DNA of 64,000 bases from Trema orientale. Its lineage: Eukaryota; Streptophyta; Magnoliopsida; Rosales; Cannabaceae. A model generated the notes under the pieces. It worked only from the letters and a program-made list of their open reading frames with translations. It searched no databases and was not told the origin of the DNA. Shown piece after piece: positions 1 through 12,900 of the stretch; the first letter of the stretch is position 1; the number at the start of each line of letters is the position of its first letter. The stretch lies in NCBI GenBank assembly GCA_002914845.1, contig JXTC01000239.1, positions 209,336 through 273,335 of the forward strand, in the 5' to 3' direction. A program made the translations under genes and the position numbers.

Positions 1-1900
1 TTTTACATGAAAGTTGTTTTTGAATTTGTAGAATAAGATTCAAATCTTATACCAAATGCGCCATTAGCTATTTGGACTTATAACTGAGTTTCTTTAAACG
101 ATTAAATCCATAGACTTCTAAAGTTCATTTTTAGGTCTACTAGACTCCTTTTTAATGAAACTTTTAAATTAAGTATGATCTTTCTGCAATTTTAAGTATA
201 TCTTTTGGCTTATGCAAAATTATATCTTCATATTTGAAATCTTTGTAAATTTTTACCTTTTGTATATAAATTTGGCGATTTATGATGACTGTTTTAAGTT
301 ATTTTTAATAGATTTTCACTGTTTGTTAGCAAAAATAAGATATTCTCAATTCGGATTTTATGTTTAGTGTGGAATTTTCTAGTCAATTTAGATGCAAATG
401 ATAGATATTTGCAGGAATTTTAAATATGAGGGTATAATTTTGTACAGACTAAAAGACAGGATTAAAGTTACAGAGAAACTATACTTCAGAGTTTTTATTT
501 ATTTATTTTTTTTTGTTGCAGTTATCTCTTTCTGGAATGCCTTTCTTCAAAATATTTCAAAAAATCTAAAACGTTGTTTGAAAAATAATGATTTTGATGT
601 TTGGGCTTGTTGAAATGTCATTTATAAGTTGGGTTTTTAGGATTTAGGAGATTTAATCAAAATTTAAGCACCTTAATGACGATTTGAAACATTAAATCAC
701 TGTTTTTTGGTTTGAAAATTGTCCATCGAAAAAAACAACAAAAATCTACTAGGCTCGAATGGTGGCATTATAGACTTTATAGCTTCCATGTTAGGAAAGA
801 ACGAAAAAAGAAAAGGAAAAAAAAAATTAAAACGAATCTATTTTTTTAAACAGTTATGGAGGAGTCTAAATAACTAAATGGCCTGTGGTGAGACTCTTTT
901 GGAAGCATGTCTTGCTTGTCCACATTCTTGGCTTGAATATGTTAATGATCTATATTCTATTCCACATGTTATTTCAACAAAAAGAAGAGAAAAGTCAATC
1001 ATTAATCGGAGTCTCTGCATGTCTATTACACAATTGTTCTCCTATTCATTATGGGCCTCTAATACTAGTCTCCAAAAATGTTATCTATATTTAATCTCTG
1101 GTAGGAGAATGAGAGAACTCATAGGGTTTAATACTAATGATCGGGACTCATTACAAGTCTCCTAAAGTAATACTAAGAAGCACCATATAATGCTCAATAC
1201 CACATGATATGTCAATCTATTATAAATTGATTATAATTACACTTCAAGAAAGATCTATATGGAACCTAATTTATTAATTATAATCACCCATTAACATAAT
1301 TACATCTCACATAACGTTAGATTTATGGATCATAAACACCCATTAACAGAATTACATCTTGTGATTCTCACATGATGTAAAGCAACCTTGGTATCCATAA
1401 CACTGCTCTTTTTTCTATTCAGTCCTTATGAAATTGGATGGTTACCATTACTTACCTACATAAATTTTATAATTACGTGGTCTTAGAGCTGTCAAATACC
1501 TTTGATATGAGTATTGATGCATAATATTCATGCATATAGATATTTTGAAATTAAAACACACAGCAAATGGAGAACAATAATGAGTGCAAATCAATATCCA
1601 TAATCCATACATGCAATGCAAGTGGTTCAACAATGCCCAAGCAGACCATATCAGAAAGTTCTGCCTTACGAATGAAGTCGGAGAAAACTTTAACCGAGTA
1701 CACAGTAACGATATACCAGAATATCATCTACCATCAACTAGATCGGCCACTAATTGCACCCAGAATGCAAAGAACTTCAGTATCAAGCTATAACGCCATG
1801 AGGTTCATCTATTAAAGAATGTAGCAAAACTGGACGAATCATTGTTATTAGTTATTACATTTGACTAAGTCACCTACCAAATTTTAATGAAGTAAACACA
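1..1900. other. Gene-free stretch, AT-rich
   Basis: I see no supported gene here. The open frames are short and match no family I know. A short imperfect direct repeat lies around 1280-1375: two blocks containing CACCCATTAACA followed by AATTACATCT. The right end probably holds the 3'UTR of the minus-strand gene that stops at 2004. Confidence 0.5.
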
Positions 1901-2003
1901 TAATAGAACTTCTGTAAAATTGCTTGCATCCTTCGTTCTTTCTCCCTTGATTGATAGCTCACAACTGCTCCTCAAGGTTGCCAATCTACGCCGGAAATGT
2001 TCT

Positions 2004-3974
2004 TCAGTCAAGCTTCACCGAAGAGAACAAGTAGTGCACGAACCAGAATGAAGAAAGGAACCCAATTGTGCCCGTTGCGAGCATGATTGCTAGGACCATG
2101 AAGAGTGAATATCCCAAGTAGAGGGTGGCAGAGACAGGTCCACTCAGACTCTTCAGATCGAATATGAGGTAGTTAACGGAGTACAAGAAAATGTATATGG
2201 CAACTGAACCAGAAGCAAAGAAAGACTTCCACCACCATTTCCAGTCCTCCACACAGAGGTGCATGTAGGTCAGAACAAGAGACACCTCAGCACAAACAAC
2301 GACAAGAAGGATCAAAACAATGAAGAGAAACCCGAAAACGTAGTAGACACGACCCATCCAAATGCTAGACATGATGAAAAAGAGCTCAATGAAGAGGGTG
2401 CCAAAGGGAAGGGTGCCAGCACCAAGAACTAACAGCCAAGATGGGTATTTCTGTGGTGGAATTTCCCTAGGAATTTGATTGGTTCTAACTGGGTACTCTA
2501 TATGAGGTGCCTTAGCCCCAAAGTAACCGCCAACAAGGGTAAGGGGTACCGAAATGCAGAACCAGAGTAAAATCAAAATGACAAAGAGAGAAAATGGAAT
2601 GGCTCCTGTACTGTGACTACCCCATAAGAGGAAATTCAGAGTGGTAAGAATCAAAAAGGCGATTCCAGGGAAGAAACAAGCTGCTCGCCATGAGACTGAA
2701 ACCCATCCCTTGGAATCTCCACAGCCAATTGTCCTCCATAGTCGAACTGCAACATATCCAGCTACAATGCCAAGAATCATATAGAAAAATAGCATACCTG
2801 TAATAAGTGTCCCTCTAGAAGCCGGCGACATGAACCCAAGAGCAGCAAACAATATGGTGACCACTGCCATACCAAGGATCTGAACTCCGTCACCAACCAT
2901 TATACACAGGAGGGCCGGATTGGTTGGGGCACGGAAAACATCCCCCACAACAAGCTTCCAACCAGACAACTCCTCATTCATCTGAGCTTGAGCCTCCTTG
3001 TCGAGCTCCTCATAACGGGTAAGATCACGTCGAACGGTCCTCAAAAGGATCACAAGGACGATACCAGCAAGGAAAGTGATCACCATGAGGGAATTGAGAA
3101 TGGAGAACCAATGGACTTTGGATCCCTCCATCTTCAAATAAGCATCCCAACGTGATGGCCACTTTATGTCACTATTCTCAAATTCAACCTCATAGGTGAA
3201 AACAATGGGCTGGCCTTCCTTAACAGGAACTGACACAGATGTTGGATCACATTTGATCCGGGATGGGTATTTCTCATACATCTTCACGTTCTTTACCGAG
3301 TCAGCATTATGCATAATACTGCAAGGTACCACCTCAAATCCTACAACCATGTAGCCAGGGTTACCAGATCCCTTCGTTAACGTCGGTATGACCTCTGCTG
3401 CATCACCAGTGCCCATCACACGTGCCATATTGGCATCCTCATACTCATGAACAAGAACCTTAAACTTTAAATGGTTAAAGACATAGTAAGCGTCTTTGAC
3501 CTTTACTCCAACTGGGTAACCCGTCCACCGCAAGGTATAACCTTCTTTCTGGGTATACCGAATAGCTGGTAAGTTGTCAAGAATCAAGTTAACCTGGTAC
3601 ATCTCATCGATCCTCTTCGTCAAGATCTTAAATTGATCAGAGGTCAATGGATCGGATTTACATAGAAAGATCTCGGTCTTGTTCTTGTACATCTCGAATC
3701 GATACGGCGAGTTCTCAATCCGATCTCCCATGAGGAGCTCACCAAGATTCTCAGCACTGTCCTTGACACCCTCCTGGGGCTGGCAGAAGGGTAGACTATA
3801 GTAACTGAAGGGCATTTCGGTATCAATGGAGGTCAGAGAATTCACTTTCACGTTCAAGAAATCTCCTTCAACATACTTATGGGGGTAACTACCAGGGAGG
3901 TAAAACCCATGACCCAATTGAAAAATCAAGCAAATGGCCAAGACCCAGATCCTAAATCGATCAAAAAACTCCAT
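2004..3974 (-). CDS. Transmembrane 9 superfamily member (nonaspanin/EMP70, plant TMN type)
   Basis: Complete intronless frame of 656 residues, the usual length for the family. Residues 1-23 are a signal peptide ending near GHG. Residues 24-285 form the lumenal nonaspanin domain, with conserved stretches such as LPFCQP (61-66) and Cys pairs. Nine membrane segments follow, near 288-312, 354-378, 388-410, 428-452, 460-484, 515-538, 545-570, 587-605 and 615-642. The loop after segment 1 holds LRTVRRDLTRYEE and GDVFRAP, both hallmarks of the family. The C-terminus KLD fits the K-X-D/E motif known to bind COPI coat and retain plant EMP12/TMN proteins in the Golgi. The family acts in Golgi/endosome sorting and in membrane-protein assembly. 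The start chosen is the first ATG, directly before the signal peptide. Which TMN paralogue this is cannot be said by eye. Confidence 0.95.
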   Translation of the reverse strand: MEFFDRFRIWVLAICLIFQLGHGFYLPGSYPHKYVEGDFLNVKVNSLTSIDTEMPFSYYSLPFCQPQEGVKDSAENLGELLMGDRIENSPYRFEMYKNKTEIFLCKSDPLTSDQFKILTKRIDEMYQVNLILDNLPAIRYTQKEGYTLRWTGYPVGVKVKDAYYVFNHLKFKVLVHEYEDANMARVMGTGDAAEVIPTLTKGSGNPGYMVVGFEVVPCSIMHNADSVKNVKMYEKYPSRIKCDPTSVSVPVKEGQPIVFTYEVEFENSDIKWPSRWDAYLKMEGSKVHWFSILNSLMVITFLAGIVLVILLRTVRRDLTRYEELDKEAQAQMNEELSGWKLVVGDVFRAPTNPALLCIMVGDGVQILGMAVVTILFAALGFMSPASRGTLITGMLFFYMILGIVAGYVAVRLWRTIGCGDSKGWVSVSWRAACFFPGIAFLILTTLNFLLWGSHSTGAIPFSLFVILILLWFCISVPLTLVGGYFGAKAPHIEYPVRTNQIPREIPPQKYPSWLLVLGAGTLPFGTLFIELFFIMSSIWMGRVYYVFGFLFIVLILLVVVCAEVSLVLTYMHLCVEDWKWWWKSFFASGSVAIYIFLYSVNYLIFDLKSLSGPVSATLYLGYSLFMVLAIMLATGTIGFLSSFWFVHYLFSSVKLD

Positions 3975-4440
3975 TTTCGAACAGTTCGCCTTGGAATTTC
4001 GTCAGATCTGGAAAACCCAGATCAGAAAATGAGTGATAAACACGATAAAAGATAACAATTCATCTCTGGGTTTTGAAGTTCAGTCAAATTCAGATTCAAA
4101 ATTCGAAAAAACTATAACAGCTATAGCATTGCATATCGAAAACAACACAAAGAAAAGAACAAAATTACAAGCTATCGATTACAAAAAGAAAACTGACCTC
4201 TATAATGGAACGAGTCATCTAACGACAGAGACAACGAGTTCTAAGTCCAAAAGATCTCACAGCTCTGAAAATCTCTCTGGGTTTGGATTTGAGGAAGAAG
4301 ATATTAGAGCTAGAGAGAGAGAAGAGAGAGAGAGTGAGAGAATTGAGGGGCACGAGAAAGAGATTTATATGGTTTTGTTTTGGTTCGCCAGGCAAGAGAG
4401 AGCGCAACACCACCGACGAAGATGCCTTGTGGCCTTTTGA
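3975..4440 (-). promoter_or_regulatory. Leader region of the TM9 gene with probable 5'UTR intron
   Basis: Upstream of the minus-strand start lies a likely untranslated intron of about 190 bp. The donor GAG/GTCAGT has its GT at 4197-4196. The pyrimidine-rich acceptor ending TTTTCCAG has its AG at 4009-4008. Further upstream (about 4310-4345) is a GA/CT dinucleotide-rich block (CTCTCTCTC read on the minus strand), typical of plant core promoters and leaders. The intron is inferred from splice consensus only. Confidence 0.5.
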
Positions 4441-5846
4441 GAACTGGATTTAGCAAAATGCCCCATTTAGTTTATTAAAATGCCATAAATGTATTTCTAA
4501 TTCCCAAAAAAATCACGTTTTTCTATATTTGTTTTAATTATTTTAATAAATAATTATAGCAAATGACAGTTTTTTACACTTCCATGTTCATAAATATTCT
4601 TTCTTTTTCTTTTTCTTTTTTTTTTTTGGTTATATATATAGCTAAATGACTGTTTTCGTTTTTTAATACTAATTGAGGAGTACTAAAAATGTACCCTTTC
4701 ATTGGAAAAAAAAATGTACCTTTTTTCTACAATCAGTTTTATATAAATATATATCTTTTCTCGAAATATAATACTAATGTATATCTATTTTTAGATATTA
4801 ATGTATGTTAGTTTTATACAAATATAATCAAAAAGATATATATACTACTAATGTACAACGTATATCTGTTTTTATTATATCAAGTATGTCTGATATTTGA
4901 TATAGTAAAATAAAACTGTCATTTTGCTAGGAGCATTTATGATTATTATTTATATTGGTTTTATTTTTTATAAAGTTTATTTTTTTGATTCTGTTTATTT
5001 AATACATGTCAACGTATTGTCGTTTTCATAAGTTTGCTTCTACTCTTCCAATGCAACCATCGAGATCCAACGTTGTCGTTACGCCATTGCTCACTAACGA
5101 CATTGAGAGCCCCGCCACTACGAACATTAATTATGATTTTGCAAAAATATAAGTAAATAAATAAAATGAAAAAAAAAAATGGCTTTTTTTTTTTTTCATT
5201 TTCTTTGTTCTTAAAAAAAAAATCTCCTCTATTTTGATTTCGGTATCTTTCTGAAAACAAAAACTTATGTTCCTGTCTAAAATAAATATAAGAATACGTA
5301 TTATTAATTCCCAAAAATACATTGAGAAAATTAGATCGGCTACCGCTTCTTCTTTTTTGTATTTATATGTTTATATTTTATAGTATTTCAAAAATCACTT
5401 ATTCTATATATCGATAATTGGAATAGAGTATCTTCTACAAGATTTTTATCTTTAGGAATGACGACTACCAGATGTTGAAATCATAATTACCTAAAAAAAA
5501 CAAAAAAGAAGAAGATATTGATATCATAAAGATTTTAGGGAAAAATTATGTCATAATAATAATGGCTTAAATTATCTTTCTCAAAATTCAAAATACGTCT
5601 ATGCATAAAATAAACTACATATTTATTTACCAAACGTATATGCATAACATAAAACTACAAATTTCTTTACCCTGTGTTGGATATATAACTTTTTTTTATT
5701 TATCATTTTGACCAATTAAAATTTAATAAGAAAGAAATAGCATTAATAATATATATTTCATATGATAATCCAAAAATTTTAAAAAAATACATATACATAG
5801 TAAAAAAAAAAATACCTAGACAACCTATATATAACATAGACTATAT
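4441..5846. other. AT-rich intergenic DNA with a degenerate MITE copy
   Basis: No gene seen. The part at about 5690-5815 (CATTTTGACCAATTAAAA, then a run leading to ATACCTA) resembles the MITE family that is clustered at 38.98-39.52 kb. Confidence 0.4.
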
Positions 5847-6416
5847 TAGGGATGTCAATATAACCCATGGTTACGGGTATCCGTGGTTATCCGATCCGAA
5901 TGGGGAGGGAAAAAACCGCTCAAGCGGAGAAAATGATCGGGACGGGGAATAACCGTACGTTAATATGCGGGTATGGTACGGGGACGGTATTAGTATAATC
6001 CGCACCGTACCCGTTCCGATATATATATTTACGTAGAAAAATTATTATACATATAAATATATATTTAATTTTACACTATCTATATTATTATATCTTTGGT
6101 AAAATAATGATTTTGGAGAGTTATATGTACTTATATATTTAAATTTTATAGTTTAAAAATTATTAGTATATTGTTGTGTTTAATATTTTGTTGATTATGA
6201 AAAGGATTTAGTATTTTCATCTTAATTTGTTAATATTTTAATATTATCAATGGGTAATGGGTAACCGCGGTTTTCCCCGTTATCTATTGGTTAATACCCG
6301 CACCATCTCCGCATCCAAAAGAATGGTTAATGAGGTGGGTATGGTATTGTGATTAGCTTTTGGGGATGGAAATGGTAATTAAAAAACCGTCCCCAATCCG
6401 CCCATTGCCATTCCTA
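5847..6416. mobile_element. hAT-like non-autonomous element (remnant)
   Basis: About 570 bp. The left end reads TAGGGATGTCAAT. The right end, read inward on the other strand, is TAGGAATGGCAAT. These imperfect inverted ends fit the TAGNGNTGNCAA pattern of hAT-type elements. Inside each end are GC-rich blocks made of CCCGTA, CCGCAC and CCCCGT words around an AT-rich core. There is no coding capacity. Flanking 8-mers do not match well, so the insertion is old or the ends are slightly misplaced. Confidence 0.5.
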
Positions 6417-7479
6417 CTACATATTGATACGCTTATGATGTTCATTGACTTTAATCTAATTTAATTGGGTTATTCATTTGGGTTCTTATTATTATTATTT
6501 TTATTATTTTTATTTTATTTTTTCTGCTGAAACGTGAATTGGAATCTTCATTTGCAGCCTGAATTAATGCGCCAGTTAATTGAGCACTTTCACAAACTCC
6601 AATACTTTTCTTAATTGAACCGTAAAGGAGAGAACGTACAGGAAAATAAATTACGTTTTAATTACGTTTTATGACTTTAGTCACATTTCATGCCGTTTAT
6701 GGCGGTGGTTTTGCATGTTATCCTAGAATTTTCTGATAATCAAAGCTACCACAATCACAATTGTTCTACAAAACAGAAAATGAAATCAGGTTACTGACTG
6801 GAGTTTTTAGCAAAGTTAGGAATACGAATTTAAAGATGTCCACTACCCAAGATAGTGATTATAAAGGTTGTATATACTTTTGTTAAGATGATATTTTATT
6901 GTTAAAAGAATATTTTTTCTAGTAGCGCTATTAACTTTTCTTAAGATAATATTCAATTGTTAAAAGAATATTTTTCTACTATAGCTAAGAGCCTTTGTCA
7001 CCCCAGCCCAAAAAAAAAAAAAAAAAACCTTTGTCAATGATTAGAGAAAAAAGAAAAAGTACTAATCTTTGTGGCCATAAGATATATATATATACATACC
7101 AGACACCAATCTAATAGGGATTTTTTTTTTAACCTTATCCATAAATATTGTTTTGCCCAAGTAAAATTTTTCACACATGTCATTTTATGGTAAAAGTTAG
7201 AAAGAGAAAAATATTAAATAATGAGTATTTATTTTTATTATTATTTTTCCTATGATAGTCGTTAAATAAAAAAAAAAACAAATACCGTAAAAAAAAATAC
7301 ATTGGGAATATTTTTTCTTTTTTTTTTTCGTTTTGCATTTGTAAAATAGACTATGATGACATAATCTTTTGATTTTATTGTATATAGGTTACGTAACGAG
7401 CATCTTCTTTTCTAATAAAAGATACTTTTATTTATTTTAATAAGCATTCTGGTATAAAGATGGAATTACATAAATCCAT
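6417..7479. other. Gene-free stretch with a MITE-like block
   Basis: No gene seen. The piece at about 7085-7330 (ACACCAATCTAATAGGG, a T-run, then TTTTGCCCAAGTAAAA) looks like a diverged copy of the MITE family found at 38.98-39.52 kb. A short duplication, TAAGATRATATT...GTTAAAAGAATAT, lies at about 6880-6975. Confidence 0.35.
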
Positions 7480-8383
7480 GGATTAAAATGTCGTGACATT
7501 TATCGACATTGTCACGATAATATCCGTATTTTGAAGTCTCGATATTAATATGGGGTGGAAAGATATTTTTTCCTGTGTATCCGTGAAACATCGGTAAAAT
7601 ATCGACAATGTCGAGGATGTGTTGATATCAGTAAAATATTGGTAAAAAATGAGCTAATATCGAGATATTTATGGACATTGTCGCGACAATGTCATCGACA
7701 TTTTGAAATATCGACAGAAATGTCGAATTTTTTCCCAAGTCTTTTTTTTAAAAGAAAATTATAGTAAAAAATACAAAAATAAATCATAATTCTTTCTCCA
7801 CAATATGTCGGCAAAATTTTAGAATTACTTGTATTTAATGAGAATATTTGTACTATTTGTATTTATTGTTTTGGAATCTCTACAAGGGACTCTCGCGACC
7901 TTTAAAAGAAATTTTGGACCAAGACGAGAATTTCTCTTATTACTTTCAACTTCATAGAAACTAGTTTTGGTATTGAATGTATTTGAACTATTCTATATTA
8001 TCAATGATTTTTATTTATTTTCAATGTAATTTAGAACTGGTTATAATTTGTAAAGAATTATATGGATGTATTAAATAAAATAGTGTGATATATATTTTGA
8101 TTTTAAATTTGTTCTATAAAATAAAATTCGGTCGTTTTTCTACTATATACATATATTTCATTGTCTTATAAAGTATAAATTGGTTTTAGTTTTGAATAAA
8201 AATTAATATAGATTATGTAATATCACTTGTTTTAGCATTTTTTTAGAGTTTTTCTTGAAATTTTTGAGTTTTAAGATAAATTTCGGTATTTTTCCGGAAT
8301 ATCTTCAACATCGACAATATCTTCGATAATATTCGTAAAATTAAATCTCGTCATCGACATCAATATCAATATTTTAATCCTTG
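7480..8383. mobile_element. Non-autonomous DNA transposon (about 0.9 kb)
   Basis: The ends are inverted: GGATTAAAATG at the left and ATTTTAATCC at the right. The flanks CATAAATCCAT (left) and CATAAACCAT (right) look like a 9-11 bp target duplication, which would suit a Mutator-like element. The inner arms are dense in TATCGACA/TGTCGATA words that pair with each other. It has no coding capacity. Confidence 0.5.
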
Positions 8384-8400
8384 CATAAACCATAAGATTT

Positions 8401-9083
8401 CGTTTGGTATGCATGATAGGATAGGATATGACTAGACTATTTTCAAGGATTGAATTGGATTGGATAGGATAGGATAGGATAAGATGTAATTATAGTCTAA
8501 TCCTATCCTATGTTTGGTGTGCTACTTTTTGTTAGGATAAGTGTGTTTCATAGTTTTAGGTAAATAACGAATTTTGAGGTTTAATTATTTAGAAAAATAC
8601 CAGTTTTAAAAATTAATTTAGAAATGTACTATTTTTAGAAATCAATTTTGTAAAAATATCATTTTTAAAAACTTATTTCTAAAAGTACTACTTTTTAAAA
8701 ACATATTTTGGAAAATACAAATTTTTTTAAAAAAATATTTTTAAAATTACCGCTTTTAAAACATTTTTGGAAAATAACATTTTTAATACCACTTATAAAA
8801 AAATATTTTGAAAAATACCATTTCTGGCTTTACCACTTTTAAAGTTAATTTCGAAAGTACCATTTATTACTACTTCAAAAATATTCTATTATTTTTGATC
8901 AAATTCATAATCCCTTCCAATCCCAAATTCTCAAGAGGATAAGATTATCCCCCTTCTAAGAGGATTATTTTTGGAATGGATTATTTTAATCCAATCCAAT
9001 CTCTCTCATATACATGCATCAAATATAGGATTAATTTAATCCAATCCAATCACATCCTTATCCTGCATTCCAAACATGGCCTA
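8401..9083. mobile_element. Non-autonomous element with GTTTGG...CCAAAC ends
   Basis: The left end is CGTTTGGTATGCATGATAGG. The right end reads ATCCTGCATTCCAAACATGG, an imperfect inverted match. GGATA and ATCCAATCCAAT words fill the subterminal regions. The core (about 8570-8880) is a degenerate array of roughly 28-bp units of the type AAAAATACCA-TTTTAAAA. No reading frame of interest. Confidence 0.45.
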
Positions 9084-12000
9084 AGAGTATGTACTGTTAT
9101 GCACAATTTCTATCAGCTCTGTTATTCAAGGACTTGTCGCAAACAAAGAGAAGATTTCCTCCTATACAATCAGGAGATCCAGTCTTAAAAAAACCGGTAA
9201 GAAGATTTGAAAGGAATATCTGCAGCTGAATTATGATAATTACTCATAATTATCTTATTAGCCATCATATCAATATCCTGAATATTTAGTTAGTTTTCTT
9301 AGATATAAATCAGATTAAAATCTATACAAAAAATTAAAAAGAAAAAACAAATTGAACGAAAATAACATAAATAAAAAATATTTAAAAAATCCATACAGAA
9401 CTAGATTTTAATAGAAGAAAACCCATAGATATAAATTTATGGCCATGCATGAAAACAAAAACCTTCACACAAATAAAAGGACTGGAAAAAAAAAATTACC
9501 GAAAGCCTATAATAAAAAAAAGTGAGGTCAACTATATTCTCTCGACAAAAATTATAGAGAAGAGGAAGATGAATATTTTGATGTGTTTATAAAAGCTGAT
9601 CAATGAGAATTGCACATCCTATTGAAGTATTTACTACTATTTCCTAATCTAATATTTTTCCACCCCAATAATAACCAACCAAAATTGTACAAAACCACTA
9701 CTACATTAAGTTATTGACTTTGATGTATCCCATGAACCGTCTGAATAATCTCAACTAGAAAGGACCACATACAACCGAACCTAACTTAAAAACTACACCT
9801 CAACTGTTGGTCAATATATATACCTACAATTTGTTTTCTTACTTATTTTATTAAAAAAAATAAAAAATAAAAAATTCTTTCCTTAGTAAGTTGATATTTT
9901 GATTGAAGATTGAGAGGTACATTATACAGGTACTGAAGAAGAAATGCTACCAAAAGAACAACATGGAAAATGACATACTTAGAAAAGAAAATCAATGTAA
10001 TTGAGCATTGAGTAGCCATCGCAGCATAGTACTCTACATTTTTTTCCTTCCTGTTTTCATTAAATTATGTATTTATGACATTAGCAATTACAATTTTATA
10101 ATGACAAGTAAACCCATTTTGCTTCTTATACACATATATATATATATGTATGTATCCTATTAAATTCTTTCAATTTCAAGCATCTTTCTAACTTGTGATG
10201 AAATTGAAGAAGAATACAATAGGAATCATGTGAGTGCAGCGGAAACAATTGTATTGTAACTGCCTAAAAAAACCCCAGAGAGAGAGAGAGAGAGAGAGCG
10301 AGTTGCATGGTGCTATTATTTAAGAAAAGAGCATTTTGCCATCTGTTATAACAACACTCATTTTATTTAAAGAAAACATGCATAATCAAATCTTTCCAGC
10401 AAAATAAATAATAAAGCACTATATAATATTGCAGAATCATCCAACTCATGATGCTACGTGTCATAAAGTCGAATAAGAAATAATAAAAGCCTATTTATTG
10501 TAGTTAATGCATCAAGGTTTACACCAAGGCCATCATGATTCTAGGATCCTAAGGACTTAAATACTTTTTTAATTCGAGTACCTAAGGCAATAATTTCATA
10601 TTTGATATGTCAACTATCCAGGCTCAAAATTGTCTTCTGTAGTATAATAATTGCATTTATAAACCTTTTGTTTATCTAATCATAATAATGAATCCCTTTT
10701 CTCTTCAATTTTCTACCAAATGCAAACCGAATGGATTTGATTTGTTGGAATCGAATATTAATGGTAACGAGAATTGCAACATTATAGAATTAGAAAAAAA
10801 AAAAAGATATATTATTGGTTAATTTAGTTGAATGGCATGAAATAACAAGAGAAAAAAAAATTAGACATGTTATTGGTTAATTTAGTTGAATGGCATGAAA
10901 TATTGATCAAAATATGGTACTTTTTAGATGTACCAGTAAATTAGAAAAGGAAAGTAAGGTCTTAAAAATATTGATTAAAGAAATGATATAATGATTCTTT
11001 ACCTTTTCACATGGAATAACAATTCCACTAAGTAATGGTACATTATGATTTCAAAAGAAATCACTATTATTGTCTAAATTCAAAGCAAAAACTTGAATAA
11101 AAATGTTAATTTTCCATTCCAAAAATGATGGTATTATGATTCTAAAAGAAATCACTCTGCCTTTGTCTAAGTGATGATATTATAATTCCAAAAGAGATTA
11201 CTATTTTTTTTTTTTTTTGTGTCTAAATTAAAAGCAAAAACTAGAATGAAAATGGTAAATTTTCCATCCCAAAGTTGATTTCACCAATGGCTATATTTGA
11301 TAAGAAAGAAACAACGTAGAAAGCAAGAAATATACATTACTTTTTTTTTTTTGATTCAAAGCAAGAAATATACATTACAGTATCTCGAATGGAGTGCTAA
11401 ATCTCTGTGACAATGCCATTTACTGAATCGAATCATTCCATACTTGGTAGTTGGTCGTGCCATATTTATGCTAAAATCTTTCACATTTTATAGAATTTGA
11501 CTTTGAGTATAATCTTGTCACATTTATAATTTTAAATAATTAAATGTTATACTTTCCAGTTCCACAGAACAATTAATTACTTGATTAATAGATACATTTT
11601 TTTGAAGTTTATGATGATTATATTTTCCGAATCTAATTGATCAAAATTTAATTAATACACTTTTCAATGCTTGACCAATTATAAAAACAACTTAGTTATT
11701 ATCAAACAGTACAAAAAAAAAATAGTACAAGATTGAAAAATTAGCATTATGCATTAAAACAAATAATGAAATTAAACATCAAATTTGAAATTTTGCTACT
11801 TTTTTGTGCCAAATTTATGGCATGGTCTTATGTTTTTTTTTTTTAACTAAAAAAAGGAAATCACCTTTATATTATGATACTTAGAAGGTGAGAAGATGAT
11901 AATCTCCTTTCTTGACAAGAAAATTTTATTTGTACAGTAACCTCTACCATTTTTCTTAAAAATAGAGAACAACTCTATCATTTGAGTGGACATTTCTCCC

Positions 12001-12110
12001 GTAAAATCTCTGGTTTCGAGTGAATAAAAATTGGCTCAAATAATAATTATATTGTCTAATTCATTCCCTCACAAAATCTTTTCTATCAAAGAACTACCTT
12101 ACACTATCGA
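9084..12110. other. Gene-free intergenic DNA with short local duplications
   Basis: No gene seen. Items visible: a GA microsatellite at about 10278-10300; two near-identical copies of a block containing TTATTGGTTAATTTAGTTGA at about 10812-10905; and two to three imperfect copies of a roughly 110-bp unit (AGAAATCACT...GTCTAAATT...AAGCAAAAAC) at about 11040-11280. Confidence 0.4.
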
Positions 12111-12900
12111 CTTGTTTGGTACGCATGACTGGATTGGATTGAACTGGATTAATAATTAGGATTGGACTATTTAGTACTGTATTGCGTTTGGTGTAACTCA
12201 GGACTAGAGCATAAATACATAATAAAATTTTTATTAATGTAGTTTTCATAATTTTTTTTTATGAAATAAAAAGATAAATATTTCATAAACTAGAGAGAGA
12301 AAATTAAATAATAATAAAATAAAATAATATTTTTTATTTTATTTTTAATAATTATTATATGTTTATTTTTTGCATTTTTTTTATTTAATAATAAACAAAA
12401 GATGAAAAACATTTAATCCAAAAAAATTTTTTGCAAAAAAGGAAAAAAAAATCATATTCTTTGGAACCAAATAAACCCAAGTTCTAAGTGGGACTATTTA
12501 GTCCCAAGAGAGCGGTATTATCTTGGAAATTGGACTATTTTGTCCAGTCCACCAAAAGGCCCAAACATGGAATTGGACTAAAGAGTCCAGTCCCTTCTCA
12601 TTATCCTGGGAGAAAATGACACGGATAGGACTAACTTAGGCTAAAATGACTTTTTTGTGTATTTTTTTAAAAATGACATTTTTAAGAGTGCAAAAAACTT
12701 ATTAACCATGGGTCAAGAGTTTCTTGACCTTGACAAAACTATTATTTAGAACTTTTTTGTGGTCAATGAATTCTTGACTATAAGTCAAGACGACATCGAC
12801 ACTCCTAAAAATGCCATTTTAAAAAAATTACACAAGAAAGTCATTCCCAAATTAGTCCTACCCATGTCCTTTTCTCGTATCCTGCCCCCCAAACGGGGCC
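12111..12900. mobile_element. Non-autonomous element with GTTTGG ends, hosting a nested MITE
   Basis: The left end TTGTTTGGTACGCATGACTG and the right end CCCCCCAAACGGGGCC have the same style as the element at 8401-9083. Words such as GGACTATTTAGTCC form short palindromes in the arms. A separate foldback MITE (12610-12876) sits inside its right arm. Confidence 0.45.
12610..12876. mobile_element. Foldback MITE nested in the 12.1-12.9 kb element
   Basis: The inverted ends pair over roughly 50 bp. The left is GAGAAAATGACACGGATAGG. The right, read on the other strand, is GAGAAAAGGACATGGGTAGG. Flanks TTATCCTGG (12601-12609) and GTATCCTGC (12877-12885) agree at 7 of 9 places and look like a 9-bp target duplication. 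A second copy lies at about 21770-22060. Confidence 0.55.

Noticed and set aside
878-1165. 95-residue plus-strand frame
   Set aside because: No recognisable family, no promoter or splice context, low-complexity AT-rich surroundings.
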